Assembly (NCBI GenBank): GCA_977017575.1
Contig: CDRNVI010000027.1
Span: 217,689-281,688, forward strand
Direction: 5' to 3'
DNA length: 64,000 nucleotides
DNA from: Paramoeba atlantica
Lineage: Eukaryota > Discosea
Part shown: positions 1 to 8,975 of the stretch, one piece after another
How the letters are laid out: every line of letters begins with the position of its first letter
Numbering within the stretch: position 1 is the stretch's first letter
The notes under the pieces: generated by a model
Database searches by the model: none
What the model was told of the DNA's origin: nothing
What the model saw: only the letters and a program-made list of their open reading frames with translations
Position numbers and translations under genes: made by a program

Positions 1-690
1 CGCTTTCCCCATCCCGACATTACGTATCACGATTTGACGGTCGTCCGTGTTCGGGCAAAGATGCCTGGAGGGCAGCCGGTGGAATCTTTAATCCCGTCCT
101 TTGAACGAGTACGTATTACAGACCCCAAAAGCTTCTCCCCCTACGACCCGGTTACGTGGCAACCGTGGATCGACACGGAGGATTTGTTCAAGCCCCGAGA
201 CCTCATCCGTGAGCTGCGGGAGGCGCCGCAGCTAGGGGTTCGATTCAACCCGCCACCGCAGCGGGACCGTTTATTCAAGATCCTTATCGAATGGATCTAC
301 GCTGCTCGCCTGACGGAGGGTTGGATGGAGAAACATAACCTTGCTGTGGCAGAACTCATAATCGAGGAACTCCGCAATCTCTACTGGGCCGCTGCGGGTG
401 TTGCTGTCGAACGCGTGCAACAGCGACTGCATCGTGATGATGATCCGAAGGATCGTTATGGGCAACTCGTTCTCGACGAACAACTCCGAGGTCGTCCCCA
501 AGTTCGATCCTCCCGTCGTCGGCCTTTCTGCTTCTCGTGTCACCAGCCGGGCCACATTCGTGCGGACTGCCCGCAGATGGCTCAGGCCCAGCACCAGTTT
601 CGTCCCTCCCATCCGACGAATCAGGATTTTCGCGGAGGGGTGGCGGGCGGCGCCGTCCGTTACGCCGGCGCAACACGGGGTTCCCACTAG
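1..690 (+). CDS. Gag-like protein of A-1, C-terminal part (starts outside window)
   Basis: Open from base 1 to a TAG at 688-690; identical to the last 230 codons of the Gag at 16304-17608. It holds the conserved block around FKPRDLIRELREAPQLGVRF, found in all YR families here, and near the end a CCHC zinc knuckle (CFSCHQPGHIRADC, C-x2-C-x4-H-x4-C) typical of nucleic-acid-binding Gag proteins. A glycine/arginine tail follows. The TAG is followed by GGA and then the YR frame with no frame change, so Gag-YR readthrough is possible. Function as a nucleocapsid-like RNA-binding protein is inferred from the zinc knuckle and position. Confidence 0.85.
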   Translation, partial: RFPHPDITYHDLTVVRVRAKMPGGQPVESLIPSFERVRITDPKSFSPYDPVTWQPWIDTEDLFKPRDLIRELREAPQLGVRFNPPPQRDRLFKILIEWIYAARLTEGWMEKHNLAVAELIIEELRNLYWAAAGVAVERVQQRLHRDDDPKDRYGQLVLDEQLRGRPQVRSSRRRPFCFSCHQPGHIRADCPQMAQAQHQFRPSHPTNQDFRGGVAGGAVRYAGATRGSH

Positions 691-693
691 GGA

Positions 694-1310
694 ATGCCCC
701 CCACCCCTATTACTCGTGCCCCTTGCCTCAGGCGGCAAAGGGCTCCTACCGCTCCAACCTTACAAACGCGCTTACCCCGACGGGACTCTCCGGTGAGGCG
801 TCCTCGACCCCCTCTTTCTTCCAATCCTCCCCTTCCTCATGTTGTTTCCACTCGTCCTCCGCGAAGTCGGTCCCTTCCCATACGCGCACTAAACCAGTCC
901 GCAGGAGAAAAACCCGCCGCAGACCGCAACGCCATTCTCCAAGCCATCCTTCGCCTTCCTCCGAACGACCCACGCACACTACAACTGAGCGACGCTCTCG
1001 AACCGATGTGGGCCACGACCACATGGGCCAACAGGGAGCGAATTTGGCTACGTATGCAGCAGTACTGCGCGGCAAAGGGTGTTCCTTCAAATTCCACAAA
1101 CGCGGTTCTCTTCCTACATTCGCTGCCTCTAGCCAGCTCGACGAGAATGGGTTACGCAGGAGGCTTGCGAACTTTATTTCAGTTAATGGGGGAAGAGTCG
1201 ACTCCCTTAAAACTATATATAAAGGCCCTGCAAGCACAGGGGGGGCTAGAGCCCACGCGCCAAATGCAGCCCGTCAACCCCATTCTTCTACAAAAGCTAC
1301 GCCGACACTT
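694..1310 (+). pseudogene. Tyrosine recombinase of A-1, 5' half, cut by B-1
   Basis: Same frame as Gag after one UAG. Matches the first 205 codons of the intact YR at 17612-18733: an Arg/Pro-rich N-terminus, then the SAM-like DNA-binding region (around MWATTTWANRERIWLRM and LASSTRMGYAG). At 1310 the codon after RRH is split by element B-1; the rest of the gene resumes at 5783 with no base lost or duplicated. The interrupted frame reads about 29 foreign codons into B-1 before a stop. As it stands it lacks the catalytic domain. Confidence 0.85.
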
Positions 1311-1483
1311 TAATAGTCCACGTTTTGAAATTTACCCGAGGGGCTGTTATGTATTCGCCTGCTGGCCCTTCGGGGCACATAATTTCTTCAAATTATGATT
1401 TGTGTTCTATAATTACATGGATTGGATATTCTACTATTTCTTATATATCCTTGTTAGGTTGTTAGTCGTACTACGTTTAAGTT
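1311..1483 (+). repeat. Split direct repeat A1 of B-1
   Basis: About 173 bp nearly identical to A2 at 5356-5530. Starts TAATAGTCCACG; position 30 onward contains CCGAGGGGCT, the inverted partner of AGCCCCTCGG near the end of repeat B. Probably carries the promoter and start of the element RNA (inferred by analogy with PAT/Ngaro-type elements). Confidence 0.85.
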
Positions 1484-2101
1484 TATGATCTGATCCCCAC
1501 TTTTGAACGCGTCCGTATTACGGACCCGAAAGGCTTCTCCCCCTACGATCCGGTTACTTGGCAACCGTGGATCGACACGGATGATTTGTTCAAGCCACGT
1601 GAACTCATCCGTGAGCTGCGCGAAGCTCCGCAGCTTGGGGTACGCTTCAACCCGCCGCCGCAGCGTGAGCGCCTGTTCAAAATGTTAACTGAATGGGCGT
1701 ACGCTGCGTGTAATACGGAGGGATGGCTAGAGAAGCACAACCTCGCCGTAGCCCTTCTCATCATCGAAGAGCTTCGCAACCATTATTGGGCTGCGGCGGG
1801 CGTTGCTGTCGAGCGTGTGCAACAGCGGTTGCACCGTGACGACGACCCTCAGGACCGCTACGGTCAGCTTGTGGTTGACGAGCAACTGAGGGGCCGAACC
1901 GCTCAGCGTGCTCCCCGCCGACGAACCCAGGCGCCATATTGCTTCGCGTGCCACCAGTCTGGCCACTTCCGCTCAAACTGTCCCCAATCATCTCAACACC
2001 AAGGGGGACAGTTCCGCAGCCAACGAACCCCAGCCCAGGATTTTCGAGGCGGGGTGGTGGGCGGCGCCAACCGTTACGGCGCAACACGGTCTTTCCACTA
2101 G
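1484..2101 (+). pseudogene. Gag-like gene of B-1 lacking its N-terminal half
   Basis: The 5' repeat is fused directly to codons for DLIPTFERV, about 258 codons into Gag as judged by the complete Gag at 32259-33653. No ATG starts this frame. The remaining part keeps the FKPRELIRELREAPQLGVRF block and the CCHC knuckle CFACHQSGHFRSNC, and ends with CAC-TAG before the in-frame YR. Internal deletion during reverse transcription is the simplest cause. Confidence 0.8.
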
Positions 2102-4974
2102 GAAATGCCCCCCACCCCAATTACTGCTCGTGCCCGTCGTCCCAGGCGACGACGGGTGGATATTCTTACCCCTGTTTCCTCCCCGTCTCTCCTCCAGCGC
2201 GAAAGACGGCCACGCGTGCGTGGCACTACTCCTCCTCCCCGCCCTCTCTCCCCGTTACGTCTAAGGCGCAGAAGCGTCTCCCTCCCAATCCGTCCTCTAC
2301 CCCGGCTTCCCGTTCCCGTTTACGCCGCCGCCAAGACCGCCGCCGCCAAAACCGCCGCCGTCGTAACCGCCGACGCCGCACAGCCGCCAGGGAGACGCCG
2401 CCAGGAGTTGCTGAGGGCGATTCTTCGAATGCCCCCCGAGGACCCGCGCGCCACCCAGATGAACGCGGCGCTCCAGCCCATGTGGGCGACGGCCACGTGG
2501 GCCACAAGGGAGCGATTGTGGTTCCGCCTGCGCGAGTATTGCCAGGCGAAGGGAATCACCGCGAATCCTGCAAACGCGGTGCTCTTCCTAGAGACTCTGC
2601 CTCTCGCTACCTCGACGCGCATGGGGTACGCAGGGGCATTGAGGACTCTGTTCGAGCTCATGGGAATCGAAGGTACCCCATTGAGTCTCTACGTAAAGGC
2701 CCTGCAGGCGCAGGGGGGGCTAGAACCCACGCGGCAGATGCTACCAATCACGCCACTTCTTCTAAAGAAGCTGAGACGTCACCTCGACGTAAAGGAGAGC
2801 ATGTGTTGCCTCCTGTGTTGGAAAGCCGCTGCGAGATGGACCGAGACCGCCGACCTGAGGCGGGAGCAGTTTGTGAGTGTGGCCAGTCACGAGGTAGTCA
2901 TTTATTGGGGCAGAGGGACAAAGACGACTCGTCTGAATCCTTACCGACCGTACCTCTACGCGATAGTGACTGGCCCGGGGACACCCGAACTGGCTCAGTT
3001 TGTGGGAAGTTTGAGACCAGGCCAACGCCTGTGTTACACGACGGTCCGGGAGATGGACCACAGGATAAATCAGCTTCTCGGTCCGGGGTATGGAACGCAT
3101 TCCATAAAAAGAGGGGCAATAACTTGCCTGTTTCACGAGATCTCCCTCGGGAATCTCAGGATGGAGGACGTCCAGAACCTCACGAAACACCTCAACGTCG
3201 AATCACTGCTGCGCTACAACGCAAGCAGTATTACAACGGCAAGGGCTCTCGGGACGCAGAGAGTCTCAGCACGTCTCCCAGTGCTGTAACCTCGGAGCAC
3301 GTGGCAAAGTGCTTCGAGGAAGTGCCTTACCTTCGCAGGCACTCCGTTGTTTGTGCACGCCGCTCTTCACGGCTAGCCAAGGCACACGACGCTCACCTAC
3401 CTTTGCACGTTAAGAAGTCGATACCTGTTATCCATATGGATCAGGTTAAAGAGTGGATGAGTCTGTCAGCTGCCACTCGTTTTCGCAAGGTAGTGGATGA
3501 ATTATTATGGGTACCTAAAGCCCCGTACCCCGAACCTAGTGTGAAAGGTTCGTTGCCTGAGGCGGACGTCCGATTGTTGGAGGACGCAGGCATAATCTCT
3601 AAGGTCCCGGCGCAGGAGTTGAGAAAGCGCCCATCGGTGCAGTTCATGATTCCCTTCACGGTTGTGGAGACCGATGATGAGGGCAATCAGCGCAGAAGAT
3701 TTATTTCATGGACAAGGGACGATAACGATAGATTAAAATCATATGAACCAAAGGTCCCATTATATCATCCCTCCAAGTATCTTCATAAGGCGCACGAGCC
3801 GATGGCTGTGAAGCGGGACTTCACATGCGGGTTTTACCAGATTGGTATCCCGAAGAGGGCGCGGCCCAAATTCCGCCTTAGAACGAACAGTGGAGACGTG
3901 TATGAGATGAACGTCCTCCCGATGGGCCATAGGTGTGCACCGGAGGTTATGCACACGGTTACCGCCGCGATTGCTGGCGAGGCGTCGATTTGTTCTCAGC
4001 GCTACTCGTTTCACCGAGGCGCTATCGACGTTTATGTTGACGGAGTTCGGTTTGCAGGAACCCACTCCGAGGCCACCACGTACGCTCAGTTCATTGACGA
4101 GCGTTGCGACAAGGCGAACGGTCTTTTCAAAGATCGGGGTCAGCCCCCTGTAGCACAGTACGTGTTCAATGGGGTGGCGTTCGACCATAACGCGCATACG
4201 GTCTGCCTGGGACCGCGAGTGATCAGGAAACTGCGAGCCGACTCTTTCTTCAACATTTCCTTTGTTGACCTAGAGGCGGTGGTGGGGCGCCTCATTTATG
4301 GCTCCGCAGTTCTCCGACTCAATATGCCGCGGTTTTATTTCGCTTTGAAGGTGGCGCAACGGCGTATCAACTTGTTGAGCCGTTGCCCGAAGTTATGTGA
4401 CCGTCCGGTCGCACTCCCTGTCGTCACTCGCTCCATGCTAGCAGAGTGGAGAAACGAGTTGTTGGAGAATGTTCCACGGTCTCCACCTCCCCATCCCGAT
4501 GTTGTTCCACACAAGCATCGTCTCTACACCGATGCCTCGGTGAAAGGATGGGGAGCGATTATGTATTTAGACAGCGGAGAGGTTTTGATTACGGGAGAGG
4601 CGTGGCCTGAGTCCTCCTCGTATGAGGTGAATCGTGCGGAAGCTGCAGCAGTCCGCTTAGCCCTCGAGAAGTTTTCCGCGCATTGCCCCCGTGGAACCTG
4701 CTTGGATGTTTTTGTTGATAACACCTCCTGTCAGGCTGCACTGAACAGGAGGATCTCCAAGTCAGAGGGGGTTTCAATGGAATTGCGCGAAGTCCTGCGA
4801 CTGACAGAGGAGAAAGGTATTTGTGTCAAGGCAGCGTATATATCCACGGATGAGAACCCGGCGGATGCTGTCAGTCGCGGGAAGGAGATTGAGATGGAGA
4901 AGGTCGAGAGATACGAAGGTAAGATCGAGAGAGACATTAGTAAGGTAGGCAGTCATATTCAGAGAAAGCCCTAA
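1939..4974 (+). CDS. RT-RNase H of B-1 (-1 frame, overlapping the whole YR gene)
   Basis: Open without a stop from 1939 to TAA 4974; the first part overlaps the Gag end and all of YR in the -1 frame. Conserved RT begins near 3290 (EHVAKCFEEVPYLRRHS). RT motifs: RRRFISWTR, KRDFTCGFYQIGIP (motif A Asp), MNVLPMGHRCAPE (motif B), and VYVDGVRFAG as motif C (4033-4044), where the second Asp of YxDD is Gly. RNase H follows with YTDASVKGWGA, NRAEAAAVRLA, VFVDNTSC and NPADAVSRG, giving the expected D-E-D-D pattern. No ATG lies at the YR/RT boundary, so expression by frameshift or an upstream start is inferred. Confidence 0.85.
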   Translation: MLRVPPVWPLPLKLSPIISTPRGTVPQPTNPSPGFSRRGGGRRQPLRRNTVFPLGNAPHPNYCSCPSSQATTGGYSYPCFLPVSPPARKTATRAWHYSSSPPSLPVTSKAQKRLPPNPSSTPASRSRLRRRQDRRRQNRRRRNRRRRTAARETPPGVAEGDSSNAPRGPARHPDERGAPAHVGDGHVGHKGAIVVPPARVLPGEGNHRESCKRGALPRDSASRYLDAHGVRRGIEDSVRAHGNRRYPIESLRKGPAGAGGARTHAADATNHATSSKEAETSPRRKGEHVLPPVLESRCEMDRDRRPEAGAVCECGQSRGSHLLGQRDKDDSSESLPTVPLRDSDWPGDTRTGSVCGKFETRPTPVLHDGPGDGPQDKSASRSGVWNAFHKKRGNNLPVSRDLPRESQDGGRPEPHETPQRRITAALQRKQYYNGKGSRDAESLSTSPSAVTSEHVAKCFEEVPYLRRHSVVCARRSSRLAKAHDAHLPLHVKKSIPVIHMDQVKEWMSLSAATRFRKVVDELLWVPKAPYPEPSVKGSLPEADVRLLEDAGIISKVPAQELRKRPSVQFMIPFTVVETDDEGNQRRRFISWTRDDNDRLKSYEPKVPLYHPSKYLHKAHEPMAVKRDFTCGFYQIGIPKRARPKFRLRTNSGDVYEMNVLPMGHRCAPEVMHTVTAAIAGEASICSQRYSFHRGAIDVYVDGVRFAGTHSEATTYAQFIDERCDKANGLFKDRGQPPVAQYVFNGVAFDHNAHTVCLGPRVIRKLRADSFFNISFVDLEAVVGRLIYGSAVLRLNMPRFYFALKVAQRRINLLSRCPKLCDRPVALPVVTRSMLAEWRNELLENVPRSPPPHPDVVPHKHRLYTDASVKGWGAIMYLDSGEVLITGEAWPESSSYEVNRAEAAAVRLALEKFSAHCPRGTCLDVFVDNTSCQAALNRRISKSEGVSMELREVLRLTEEKGICVKAAYISTDENPADAVSRGKEIEMEKVERYEGKIERDISKVGSHIQRKP
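2105..3289 (+). CDS. Tyrosine recombinase (YR) of B-1
   Basis: 394 codons from ATG 2105, separated from Gag only by TAG-GAA in the same frame. Arg-rich N-terminus (residues 1-70), then a core-binding region and a catalytic domain: first Arg in ARWTETADLRREQ, beta-hairpin Lys in RGTKTTRLN, the H-x-x-[R/K] box as GTHSIKRGAIT, then KHLN and RYN with His-to-Tyr spacing of nine residues as in integrase-family recombinases. Expected role: inserting the circular cDNA by strand exchange without target duplication. Odd point: Lys at the usual HxxR arginine. The whole gene overlaps an open -1 frame leading into RT. Confidence 0.85.
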   Translation: MPPTPITARARRPRRRRVDILTPVSSPSLLQRERRPRVRGTTPPPRPLSPLRLRRRSVSLPIRPLPRLPVPVYAAAKTAAAKTAAVVTADAAQPPGRRRQELLRAILRMPPEDPRATQMNAALQPMWATATWATRERLWFRLREYCQAKGITANPANAVLFLETLPLATSTRMGYAGALRTLFELMGIEGTPLSLYVKALQAQGGLEPTRQMLPITPLLLKKLRRHLDVKESMCCLLCWKAAARWTETADLRREQFVSVASHEVVIYWGRGTKTTRLNPYRPYLYAIVTGPGTPELAQFVGSLRPGQRLCYTTVREMDHRINQLLGPGYGTHSIKRGAITCLFHEISLGNLRMEDVQNLTKHLNVESLLRYNASSITTARALGTQRVSARLPVL

Positions 4975-4992
4975 GGGACAGGATCACCAAAT

Positions 4993-5141
4993 ACAAAAAA
5001 AAAACAAGAAAAGAAAAAAAGAAAAAAAACAAAGACAAGAAAAAAAGAAAAAAAACAAAGACAAGAAAAAAAGAAAAAAAACAAAGACAAGAAAAAAAGA
5101 AAAAAAACAAAGACAAGAAAAAAAGAAAAAAAACAAAGACA
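4993..5141 (+). repeat. A-rich tandem repeat downstream of RT in B-1
   Basis: Several copies of an ACAAAGACAAG plus A-run unit of about 26 bp, between the RT-RNase H stop and repeat B1. No coding content. Confidence 0.8.
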
Positions 5142-5782
5142 GTTCCGGTGGGGGGAACCCCGTTAACAACGTGACATATGATTTTTGGTTTTATGCAGGC
5201 TTTCTTTTGAACGAGGTATAAGCGTGTGAATTCTATCTACTATACGTTCTTGGATTTCGGGACGATTTGGATGTGTGATTATATTAGTCATAGTTGTTTA
5301 CTTATATTTGTTTGTTTACGTATATGTTTTCATGGAGCCCCTCGGCGTGGATTTCTAATAGTCCACGTTTTGAAATTTACCCGAGGGGCTGTTATGTATT
5401 TGCCTGCTGGCCCTTCGGGGCACATAATTTCTTCAAATTATGATTTGTGTTCTATAATTACATGGATTGGATATTCTACTATTTCTTATATATCCTTGTT
5501 AGGTTGTTAGTCGTACTACGTTTAAGTTTTTGTGCCCACCCACCAAGCCCCCAGCCATTTGGCCGAGGGTTCCGGTGGGGGGAACCCCGTTAACAACGTG
5601 ACATATGATTTTTGGTTTTATGCAGGCTTTCTTTTGAACGAGGTATAAGCGTGTGAATTCTATCTACTATACGTTCTTGGATTTCGGGACGATTTGGATG
5701 TGTGATTATATTAGTCATAGTTGTTTACTTATATTTGTTTGTTTACGTATATGTTTTCATGGAGCCCCTCGGCGTGGATTTC
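5142..5782 (+). repeat. B1-A2-B2 split direct repeats of B-1
   Basis: B1 5142-5355 and B2 5569-5782 are 214-bp copies starting with a GC hairpin (GGTTCC..GGAACC) and ending GTGGATTTC. A2 5356-5530 repeats A1. A2 and B2 are separated by a C-rich spacer containing CCCACCCACCAAGCCCCC. The B1/A2 contact (CGTGGATTTC then TAATAGTCCACG) has arms CGTGGA/TCCACG and outer arms AGCCCCTCGG/CCGAGGGGCT, as expected for a recombinase site on the circular intermediate. Confidence 0.88.
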
Positions 5783-6631
5783 GAATCCGAAGGAGAGCAT
5801 GTGTTGCCTCCTATGCTGGAAGGCAGCGGCGCGTTGGACCGAGACCGCGGATTTAAGAAGAGAACAGTTCGTGAGTGTAACAAGCTGCGAAGTGATAATT
5901 TATTGGGGGAGGGGGACAAAGACCACACGCCTAAACCCTTTTCGACCACACCTTTACGCCATTGTAACTGGGCCAGGAACGCCAGAACTCGCGCAGCATA
6001 TCCAAAGCATGAACCCCGGGCAACGACTCTGTTACACGACAGTCCGCGAGATGGACCATCAAATACGATCAATACTCGGTCAGGGGTACGGGACGCACTC
6101 TATCAAAAGGGGGGCAATCACTCATCTGTTTCACGAAATCTCTCTCGGAAATTTGCGCATGCAGGAGGTTCAAAACCTAACAAAACACCAGAACATAGAA
6201 TCACTGCTCAGATACAATGCAAACAGCGTTACAACGGCACGGGCCCTCGGGACACAACGAGTGTCTGCACTCCTTCCGGTACTTTAACAACCTCTCATGT
6301 TACAAAGTGTTTTCACGAAGTCCCCTATCTCCGTAGGCACTCCGTTATATGTGCCCGCCGTAGCTCGCGGCTCGCTATACCGAAGGATATGAGTCTACCC
6401 CTCCATGTGAAAAAGTCAATCCCGGTGATTAAATTGGACAAAGTGAAGGAATGGTTAAATCCTGCGGCAGCCACACGTTTTCGCAAGGTACTAAATGAAC
6501 TTTTATGGGTTCCTACAGTCCCGTACCCCGAGCCTTCGGTACGTGGTTCTTTGCCCGAGGAAGACATACGTCTACTTGAGGACGCCGGCGTTATAAGCAA
6601 GGTTTCGGGGAAGGACCTACTCAAAAGACCA
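5783..6631 (+). pseudogene. A-1 continuation: YR catalytic half and N-terminal RT region
   Basis: Resumes the A-1 YR at the codon broken at 1310 and runs to TAA 6287 with the full catalytic set (ARWTETADLRRE, GTHSIKRGAIT, KHQN, RYN). In the -1 frame the RT leader (HVTKCFHEVPYLRRHS onward) continues to the C-1 border at 6631 (KRP). Sequence equals 18230-19078 of A-2 apart from rare substitutions. It depends on pieces at 694 and 12225 and is not functional alone. Confidence 0.85.
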
Positions 6632-6833
6632 TGATAGTTTACGAGAGGAAATTTAGACGAGAACAAATACGAATTTGAAAAGACTCCTTTTTCTCGAATG
6701 GCCCTACGAGGCACATAATCTCTGATTATGAATTCTATTATATCTTTTAATATGATTTAAATTATAACTTTATGTAGATTGTGTATAGTTTTATAGCTTA
6801 CATTCTCTTACAAGTTATTTTTATTAGTGTGCG

Positions 6834-7796
6834 ATGACGGCCAGAGCGATCAGTCCTGATCCGGCCGCGCCGAGTGATCACCAGCAGACACTCAACCCTG
6901 GCCAGGTTGAGGCGATTCTGCAAGGCGGTGGCCATGCCGTTCCGTTGTCCGAAGAAGCTTTGCGAGAATTTGCAGATAAAACCAATTTACTACTCTCACG
7001 AGGTTATCGCGTCTTCGTTCAAGCAGTGTGGTCGGAGCGAGGGGACCAGGATCGATACACGGTTACAGGTCGTGTCTACTTTAAGAATCCAAAAGATCCG
7101 AACAGTGAGATTAAAGCGCGATGGGACGATGACCCTGACATTGAATATTCGTTTCCTTTCCCGGATATAAGCTATTACGATCTCAGTTTCGTCAAGGTTC
7201 AAGCACGTATGCCGGGTGGACAACGGGTGAGTGATCCTATCCAATCTGAAGTGGGCGTAGAAAACCCCAAGGCATTTTCAGTAATCTTCCCCTTGACATG
7301 GAAATCGTATATATACTCTGAAGATGACTTCAAGCCCCGTGAATTGATCAGAGAATTGCGCGATGCTCCTCAATTAGGTGTTCGCTTCAACCCTCCCCCA
7401 ATCCGAGAGCGCTTGTTTACTATCCTCACCAAATGGATTTATGCGGCGCGCGAGCTAGGCACCTGGACAGAAGATTTCGTTGCTATCGCTACCATGCTGA
7501 TCGAGGAGTTACGCACGCACTATTGGGCAGCTGCTGGAGCGCCAGTCGATCGTGTTCAACAACGCCTCCATCAAGTGGAAGACCCCAATGACGTATTTGG
7601 GAAAATGATGCTTGAGGAACAGCTCAAGCAAACTCGTATTTCTCGCCGTGCCAACCCTGTTTGCTATAATTGTCGTAAACCAGGTCATATACGTGCTAAC
7701 TGTCCTCTTTTGACTCAGATTTTTCAGAGGGGGGTGGCGAGTGGCGCTGCGCGTTCCCACCAAATGGTGCGCAGCGAAAGACGGACAATCCACTAG
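6834..7796 (+). CDS. Gag-like protein of C-1
   Basis: 320 codons; ATG directly follows repeat A1. Much shorter at its N-terminus than the Gags of A and B (434 and 464 codons), lacking their Pro/Arg-rich leader, but keeping the shared start of the core (TLNPGQVEA), the FKPRELIRELRDAPQLGVRF block and a CCHC knuckle CYNCRKPGHIRANC near residue 280. Ends CAC-TAG followed in frame by the YR coding region. Role as RNA-binding structural protein is inferred. Confidence 0.85.
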   Translation: MTARAISPDPAAPSDHQQTLNPGQVEAILQGGGHAVPLSEEALREFADKTNLLLSRGYRVFVQAVWSERGDQDRYTVTGRVYFKNPKDPNSEIKARWDDDPDIEYSFPFPDISYYDLSFVKVQARMPGGQRVSDPIQSEVGVENPKAFSVIFPLTWKSYIYSEDDFKPRELIRELRDAPQLGVRFNPPPIRERLFTILTKWIYAARELGTWTEDFVAIATMLIEELRTHYWAAAGAPVDRVQQRLHQVEDPNDVFGKMMLEEQLKQTRISRRANPVCYNCRKPGHIRANCPLLTQIFQRGVASGAARSHQMVRSERRTIH

Positions 7797-7799
7797 GGA

Positions 7800-8975
7800 T
7801 TGTTCCCCACCCCAAAAACTACTCGTGTCATTGGATTGAAGAGATCGTGGAAAAGTTCGCAAAACTCGTTCGTGAGGTGCTCTCCCAAATTTCCCAAAAT
7901 CAGTGCCCGGAGTGTGCCCAAAACTACTCGTATCCCAATACAGACCAAAATGCATCCTTGCACACGACTGATTCCACTAAGGGTCTTACCTCAAACACGT
8001 GTCGCGCACCGCACAGATTCGCAAACAGTCAGAGGACTAAAACGAGAACACAGTCGCGATGTATCCCACGACCAAGTTCAAAACATTACTCAGGCAATTC
8101 TGAGGATAAATCCGGACGATCCGGACTCCGTCCAGCTGACCGAAGCGATTCAGCCGATGTGGGCAAAGTCGACTTGGAACAACAGAACACGCCTATGGAA
8201 AAACGTAAACGAATTTTGTCGCGTGAAGCACCGAGAGATGAATTCAGCAACCGCCATTTTGTATCTCCAGACTCTACGCGTCGCGCCGTCAACTCGCCTC
8301 AATTATGCTCGCGCTCTTCACACGGTTTTCACGTTGATGGGGATGGAATGCAATCCGTTGAAGTTGTTCACAAAAGCGATTCAGGCCCAGGGGGGCACGG
8401 AACCACAACGTCAAATGCAACCGATAACACCTCCCATGTTGCAAAAATTGTGCACACGCCTGTCGATAACACAAGCAATGACGGTCCTGCTATGCTGGAA
8501 AGCCGCGTCACGCTGGACCGAAACGGCCGAGCTAAGAAGGGAGCAATTTCTGAGTGTAAATTCGAACGAAATAATAATCTACTGGGGACGTTTCACGAAG
8601 ACCACTCGTCTAAATCCGTACCGACCGTACATGTACGCGATCATCACGGGTCCGGGCACAAACCAAATAGCTCAGTATGTAAGCAGCCTGCGACCAGGGC
8701 AACGAATGAGCACCGCGACAGTTCAGGAGATGGATCTCCATATTCGAGACGTCCTAGGCGACGGATATGGCACGCACTCAATCAAGAGAGGAGCCATCAC
8801 CTTTCTATTTCAGGAAATAGTAGAAGGCCACCTCAACTTATCGGAAGTAATGAATCTCTCAAAGCACTTGAACGTAGAAAGTCTACTGCGGTACAACGCC
8901 AACCAAATAACTACGGCAAGAGCGTTAGGGACTCAGAAGGTGTCAGTACTTCTCCCCGGTGCATCGATAATGTGA
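7800..8975 (+). CDS. Tyrosine recombinase (YR) of C-1
   Basis: Open frame directly after the Gag UAG, in the same frame and with no ATG at its head (it begins TTG), yet its first residues (FPTPKTTR) align with PPTPITR of families A and B. This favours translation as a Gag-YR readthrough product over a separate start; an internal ATG exists about 50 codons in. Catalytic residues: SRWTETAELRREQ, RFTKTTRLN, GTHSIKRGAIT, KHLN, RYN. It stops at TGA 8973-8975, overlapping an ATG of the RT frame (TGATG). Confidence 0.83.
   Translation: MFPTPKTTRVIGLKRSWKSSQNSFVRCSPKFPKISARSVPKTTRIPIQTKMHPCTRLIPLRVLPQTRVAHRTDSQTVRGLKREHSRDVSHDQVQNITQAILRINPDDPDSVQLTEAIQPMWAKSTWNNRTRLWKNVNEFCRVKHREMNSATAILYLQTLRVAPSTRLNYARALHTVFTLMGMECNPLKLFTKAIQAQGGTEPQRQMQPITPPMLQKLCTRLSITQAMTVLLCWKAASRWTETAELRREQFLSVNSNEIIIYWGRFTKTTRLNPYRPYMYAIITGPGTNQIAQYVSSLRPGQRMSTATVQEMDLHIRDVLGDGYGTHSIKRGAITFLFQEIVEGHLNLSEVMNLSKHLNVESLLRYNANQITTARALGTQKVSVLLPGASIM

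Larger units (their letters stand above)
1311..5782 (+). mobile_element. YR retrotransposon family B, copy 1 (B-1), inserted in A-1
   Basis: A 4,472-bp element with the order A1 (1311-1483), truncated Gag, YR, RT-RNase H, A-rich tract, B1 (5142-5355), A2 (5356-5530), spacer, B2 (5569-5782). It starts TAATAGTCC and ends GTGGATTTC. Flanks CGACACTT and GAATCCG join to the uninterrupted sequence at about 18230 in A-2, so no target-site duplication was made; this is expected for recombinase-mediated insertion. Part of gag is deleted, so it cannot supply a complete Gag. YR and RT frames are open. Confidence 0.92.

Noticed and set aside
5226-5510. 94-codon ORF across B1/A2 of B-1
   Set aside because: Lies in non-coding repeats; hydrophobic AT-rich translation only.
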